A stretch of 5,315 nt of DNA from Planctomycetales bacterium (GTDB lineage Bacteria > Planctomycetota > Planctomycetia > Pirellulales > Thermoguttaceae). Made by a program: the position numbers and the translations under genes. Below, piece after piece: positions 3,883 through 5,315 of this stretch. Position 1 is the first letter of the stretch; each line of letters opens with the position of its first letter. The stretch is taken from NCBI GenBank assembly GCA_007122045.1, contig SKJM01000474.1:1-5315 (forward strand), written 5' to 3'. The notes below the pieces were generated by a model, which was given only the letters and a program-made list of their open reading frames with translations, was not told the DNA's origin and did not search any database.

Positions 3883-5315
3883 TCGCTCCGCGAGCAATTG
3901 AGCCGGCGGGAAGACATCAAGCGGCGCGAACTCGAAATCGGCAAACTCGAGGCCGAGTTCGAGCAGGCCCGAAGCGCCCTGCAACTCTGCCGCGACGATC
4001 ATGCCCGATCGGCAACCCTGCGCGAACGCAAGGCTGTCACGGAGCAGCAACACGCCGAAAAGGAATCCGAACTCGAAGGCCTGCAAATCGAGGTCCGCAA
4101 GCTTCAGGAGCAGTTGCAGCAGACGCGCGAGCAAAAAGCCGAGTTGGAACAGGGCTTGGCGCGTTCCGAGCGGCTGAGCGAGCAGCAGGCCGGCGACCTG
4201 CGCGAGAGCATCGCGGCGGTGGAGTACCGCCTCGAACAGGTGGGCCTCTCCCAGGGTGAACTTCAGCGCCGTCGCGAGGAGGACCTGCGCCGCGCCAAGC
4301 GGCACCGCGAGGAAAGCCTCAAGAAGATGGCCGTTGAAACGGCGCAGACCGAAAGGCAACTGGACGCGCAACAGGAACGGCTCGAAAAGCGCGCGCCCTT
4401 CGCCGGGCAAGTCGCCTATCGCGCCGCCGCGCCGGGAAACGCCAATTCCCATGACCCGCTGATCGTGCTCAGCCCGCCCGGCGGGCTCCGCCTTCACATT
4501 CGGTTGCCGGGCTGGATGAAACCGCCTTTGGAGGACACCGCCGAGGCGTCGTGGAAACTTCTCGAAGACCTCGAGCGCGACGAGCAGCGCCGATTCGTCG
4601 AGAGCCGGTTTACGACTCGTCTGCACGGCTGGAAGGACCTTGCCGCGCATCCCGGGTATGGGGTGGCGGAGTTCACGTGCGATGCGCCCGCCGAGGCCCT
4701 GCGCCTGCTGGCCCGGGGCGAGCAAATTGCCGCCCGGCTCGTGTGGCGGCCGCCTTTGCACGCGATGCCCGCGTTCATGATGAGCATGGTCGTCGCGTCG
4801 GTGGCTGCCATGGCTTGGGTTGCGACGCATGCGCAGACGAAGTCCGAGCCGACCCGTTCCGCCCCTCCGGGCTCGGTGAACGGCCACGGCGCGATCCGCG
4901 AACTATCGACCGAGTTCGGCGCGGAAGGCGAGTTGCTCCGCCTGTTGGGAACGCAGCTTCGCGAGATGACCGTGCGCGGCGAGTTGGACGTCAATATTAT
5001 CGCCGCGGCCGAGTGGGCCCTGGCGCGCCACCGCGACCGGGCGGTTCGCCTGCTTTCGCTTGGTTTGGACGACGGGGACGACCTGTGCAACCACCTGGAA
5101 ATGCTTGTCAAGAGCATTGAGGAGGGAGAACCGTCGTCGAACGGCCATGCAACGGGGGAGCGGGCAGTTGCGCTCCGCCGGCTGGTGGACGTGTTGCGCG
5201 CGGCGGCGCCGGACGGCTGTTACGAGCGGATTCGCCGCATCAGCCGAAAGCTGGCGCGCCCCGCTGCCCGCGGTTCGAACGGGCGCCACCCCCGTTTCGA
5301 GTTTGCAGGCCGGGA
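3883..5315 (+). CDS. Distal part of the membrane-fusion-like protein, in frame after the TAA, partial at window end
   Basis: The frame is open for 477 codons without a stop. Numbering as in the full reading, residues 184-350 are a long, highly charged coiled coil (for example KLQEQLQQTREQKAELEQGL). Residues ~353-385 hold RAPFAGQVAYRAAAPGN, matching the 'APF.G.V......G' return strand of the lipoyl-like domain in HlyD-type adaptors, followed by PLIVLSPPGGLRLHIRLPGW. A hydrophobic segment at ~478-497 (MPAFMMSMVVASVAAMAWVA) is a probable third membrane helix. Beyond it, ~160 residues have a flexible stretch and then predicted helices and match no family I recognise; by topology they would be cytoplasmic. 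Possible restart codons are TTG 3898, GTG 4219 and ATG 4327, none with a good ribosome binding site, so independent translation looks unlikely. The gene continues beyond the window. Confidence 0.7.

Larger units (their letters stand above)
3334..5315 (+). pseudogene. HlyD/membrane-fusion-like coiled-coil gene interrupted by one in-frame TAA (3' end outside window)
   Basis: Reading from ATG 3334, the same frame stays coding-like to the end of the window (660 codons) and contains exactly one stop, TAA at 3880-3882 (codon 183). The parts on either side complete one another: a first lipoyl-like half before the stop, a long coiled coil that spans it, and the second lipoyl-like half after it. This is the fold order of HlyD-type periplasmic adaptor (membrane fusion) proteins, which link an inner-membrane transporter or synthase to the cell exterior. 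No indel is needed; one substitution (such as CAA, GAA or AAA to TAA) explains the break. Options are a recent nonsense mutation, a sequencing error, or readthrough. I call it a pseudogene with reserve, because the distal frame shows no further decay. Confidence 0.7.

Noticed and set aside
3643..4887. A 414-codon open frame on the minus strand
   Set aside because: It is the antisense of the coiled-coil gene; GAG, CAG and AAG codons read as Leu, Leu and Leu/Phe, giving an unnatural Leu/Ala/Arg-rich protein with no domain. The + frame has a coherent fold, and the TAA simply reads as Leu on the other strand.

Overview
The window looks like chromosomal DNA of a planctomycete. The GC content is high. 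The clearest gene encodes a DUF1559 pseudopilin-like protein, with a type IV prepilin leader at the N-terminus and an H-X9-DG motif near the C-terminus; this family is greatly expanded in Planctomycetes. All supported genes lie on the + strand. Long intergenic stretches separate them, and recognisable Shine-Dalgarno sequences are present for only some. No RNA gene, CRISPR array, transposase or attachment site was seen.

Layout: (1) 2-475 is the 3' end of a gene whose last ~75 residues resemble the C-terminal beta-sandwich of secreted carbohydrate-active proteins. (2) 476-901 is a ~425 bp non-coding stretch with inverted repeats and a consensus sigma-54 promoter (693-708). (3) 902-1729 is the DUF1559 pseudopilin-like gene. 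(4) 1859-2242 encodes a small exported protein with an 11-residue Pro/Gly repeat and a very acidic tail; just after it sit two interleaved inverted repeats (2241-2293) able to form a pseudoknot or two alternative hairpins. (5) 2481-2993 encodes a 170-aa lipoprotein with TPR repeats. (6) 2994-3333 is a second non-coding stretch with palindromes and a second consensus sigma-54 promoter (3304-3319). (7) 3334-5315, running off the window, is a long HlyD/membrane-fusion-like gene interrupted by one in-frame TAA at 3880-3882, with a clean reading frame on both sides.

Main message: two promoters that match the GG-N10-GC sigma-54 signature, with the identical 14-base core GGCACGCCATTTGC, stand before two envelope genes. 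This suggests an activator-dependent sigma-54 regulon that links a pseudopilin-type surface protein to a coiled-coil membrane-fusion protein. The pseudopilin gene, the acidic small protein and the TPR lipoprotein all carry export or envelope signals. Whether they form one transcript is unclear, because hairpins lie between them. The membrane-fusion gene is either a recent pseudogene, a sequencing error or a case of stop-codon readthrough; the sequence alone cannot decide.
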